Assembly: GCA_026874595.1 (NCBI GenBank)
Contig: CM049311.1
Location: 66,011,953 to 66,075,952, forward strand
Length of the DNA stretch: 64,000 bases
Source of the DNA: Sipunculus nudus
Taxonomy: Eukaryota > Annelida > Sipuncula > Golfingiida > Sipunculidae
Direction: 5' to 3'
Every line of letters begins with the position of its first letter. Position 1 is the first letter of the stretch. Positions 61,831 to 64,000 of the stretch are shown in pieces. Under the pieces are notes generated by a model, which searched no databases, was not told the origin of the DNA, and saw nothing but the letters and a program-made list of their open reading frames with translations. Position numbers and translations under genes: made by a program.

Positions 61831-64000
61831 TCCAACCACCTTCAGATACATGATTTTTCTGTTTGTGTATATGAAAGCATGTTACGGCCGTGTTTATACT
61901 CACAGCTACATCCATCAGAAGGGCATTATATGAATCCATCAAAGCAAGAAAATACCTAAAGTGCCTTTATATGTATGCAGAGTAAGTCAGATATCCCATA
62001 ATCCTGCTGATAGTGCTGGTGAATAGCCGGCTTTAAAATATAAAACAGGTGTACCAGTGTTACATCTGAGAAAAAATACACGTTTTCGTCCGAGATGGAA
62101 AGTCTGTTCGTCGTAGTACCACCTGGCTTAAAATCCTAGAACTTACACAACAATATAATCTCCATGAGATTTGTAAGGCAGTTGAAAATCATAAAGAAGA
62201 GATGGCAATCATATTTCATTGTCATGCCATCTGGGTTTAATCTTCGTTTTCATCTTCGTACTTTATTTTATCATGCAGACTCATATTTCGCCAATCGTTT
62301 CTCACACAGACCCAGGCGAAGGTACTTCAGTCCTCTGCAAATTACTTCCGTTAAAGGTAAGAAACAGGATCAAATCTCATGGCTATAAAACTTTACTCTT
62401 ACAAAACATACACTAGTCTAGAAACATTTCCTCCAATTTAGGACATAAAATGATAACTGTTAGGCTGTTGGTAATTTATTGTAGCCCTCTTTAACCATTT
62501 AGGAAAAAATAAACATATTAAAGAACGCACGTTACCGGTTTACCTTACACGTGGTAGTGTAATTTGAGTTTTGACCAAGTTTGGCAGAGCATGTCAGAAA
62601 TAGAATTTTTCCGGCACAAAACATTTCACAAGTGCCTCTCTCAGTAAAACTGTATGAAGGTCGTTTCCTATTAATGAGGATTAATCTTTCTTTCAAGTTG
62701 TATATGCAATTCAACCTTGTGCTCTGTCAAAAAGCTAAACTTTTGTCTTAGCATTATGTTTAGAGTACAGAGTGGATTGTACTTTATTCTGCTATGTATC
62801 AATTTTTAAAACTCGAAATGTGTTTAATATTTATTTCTTTACCACAAAGTTGCTTAATAAGCGAAACCAAATTCCAAAACATGCCATTCCGATATTTTTT
62901 TGCCTTCCTAAAAGGCGGTACACAACCATCATGTAATCATATGAAAATGTGGAAAAGACATTGGTAAAAATAAAATATATAACACTGGAAGCTGGACCAC
63001 TTACAACATGAATTTTAAGAGAAAAGCGACAACAGAGGTCTGGATGCCTCAGGGGGTCGCAGCCCCCCCCCCAAATGCCTTTTCCCCCACCTCCATAACT
63101 TTTCCTCCAAGACCTGTTTTTGTATTTGTTTTCTGGGATTGGACACCTCCTTTTCCAGGAACTTTAATCCGTCCTTGAAAGACACAGTTTTCATATAATT
63201 GTTGTTTAGGCTAGCTACATGTCACTTATTAACGTATTCCGTAACCGTGTAACATTTTAAATAAAAAAAATGAGAAAAATGTAATCCAAATGCAACATGC
63301 ATTCCTGGTTAGAACGGTCTTGTGAAAGACGACAAGGGGATTCATTTATATTTAAAACGATGCTCTTTTTCAAAAGAATTCTCGGCTTGTACGTAACTCC
63401 ACTGATCATCGGTTAATTAACTGACTTCCCTTACTATTGTCGCTTTCCTACCAAGCACTGTCTTAAAAGGGCCTACAATTGTTCTAACAACAGCTATGAC
63501 ATGTCGTCATACTTGATTTGTCATACCTTATGACATAGACAATAACCATGACCTAATACATGACCAGCCTCCGGGAAAGGGACCACGTTTACGTTTCAAA
63601 GTGGTCTGAGAAGATATCTTTAGAGAGGGCCAGTCTGACACTCTGGCGACAGGTTTGTCAGTGTATATGGACTGTCCTGAACAAGTTCCTCTTCATCCAA
63701 ATACTTGTTACGTGTTCAGAATGCGTTTGATCGTATCATGATACTTGCATACAAGGTGTGGCTCTAGTTGACGAGGATATAGTAACAGTCGCGGATGAAG
63801 TTAACACGAGGAGTTTTCAGGGATGAATGTTTTTGAATGTGGTTGCTTTGCGTATCGAACTGTTATCCTATACAAAAATTTCTTAAAATTGTGTCTCGCA
63901 AGGCAACCGGGCGTGCCTTGGTAGTCCTGACCGTGAATCTCTTGAAATAATCTAATGAAATGATATAAGAAAACCTTATTCTATAAACTTGTATAAAGTT
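61831..64000. other. Unique intergenic DNA
   Basis: A C-run with GC-rich flanks near 63050-63090 (CAGGGGGTCGCAGCCCCCCC) resembles an hAT-type MITE terminus without its partner. No gene is supported up to the window end. Confidence 0.4.

Overview
This is AT-rich, gene-poor eukaryotic DNA. It has no operons, no long reading frames and no tRNA or rRNA genes. The repeat content points to a marine mollusc, most likely a bivalve: pearl-like elements with ~180 bp core repeats and ACGG microsatellites, tRNA-derived SINEs, pogo/Tigger-like MITEs, a decayed non-LTR retrotransposon and many long (TA)n tracts. The species assignment is inference.

Layout. 1-4.0 kb is unique sequence with one tRNA-like remnant. 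4.0-5.4 kb holds a composite repeat whose ~280 bp tandem units carry the palindrome GGTGGCGCCACC. The same family returns at 26.0-26.5 kb (minus strand) and 26.8-27.5 kb (plus strand), with a more distant array at 28.9-30.0 kb. 7.4-12.1 kb is a patchwork of short dispersed repeats and two copies of one SINE family; a third copy is at 18.6-18.9 kb and a 5'-truncated one at 57.7 kb. A 48 bp-arm fold-back sits at 19.2-19.4 kb, and a second SINE family at 25.55 kb. A minus-strand non-LTR retrotransposon remnant (33.7-35.9 kb) is split by a 1.5 kb hAT-like element flanked by a GCATT duplication. A 2.07 kb element with inverted arms lies at 36.6-38.7 kb. A pearl-like element (39.3-44.0 kb) has a second one nested in its core array.

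Gene content. The only convincing protein-coding signal is at 47.0-48.6 kb, plus strand: a promoter-like block, a first exon with a signal peptide, and a strong splice donor. Two weaker in-phase downstream exons would complete a 115-residue secreted protein. Its family is not recognised. The first exon also reads like a neuropeptide precursor (Lys-Arg site, then Gly-Lys-Lys overlapping the donor). A separate 3'-exon-like frame lies at 53.5 kb.

The most unusual object is at 57.9-58.35 kb: a miniature LTR retrotransposon (TRIM) with two ~156 bp LTRs, a tRNA-Pro primer-binding site, a purine tract and no coding capacity. Each LTR contains a tRNA-like block with a B box. This recalls the plant Cassandra elements, whose LTRs carry 5S rRNA. 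The rest, 58.4-64 kb, is MITEs and unique sequence.
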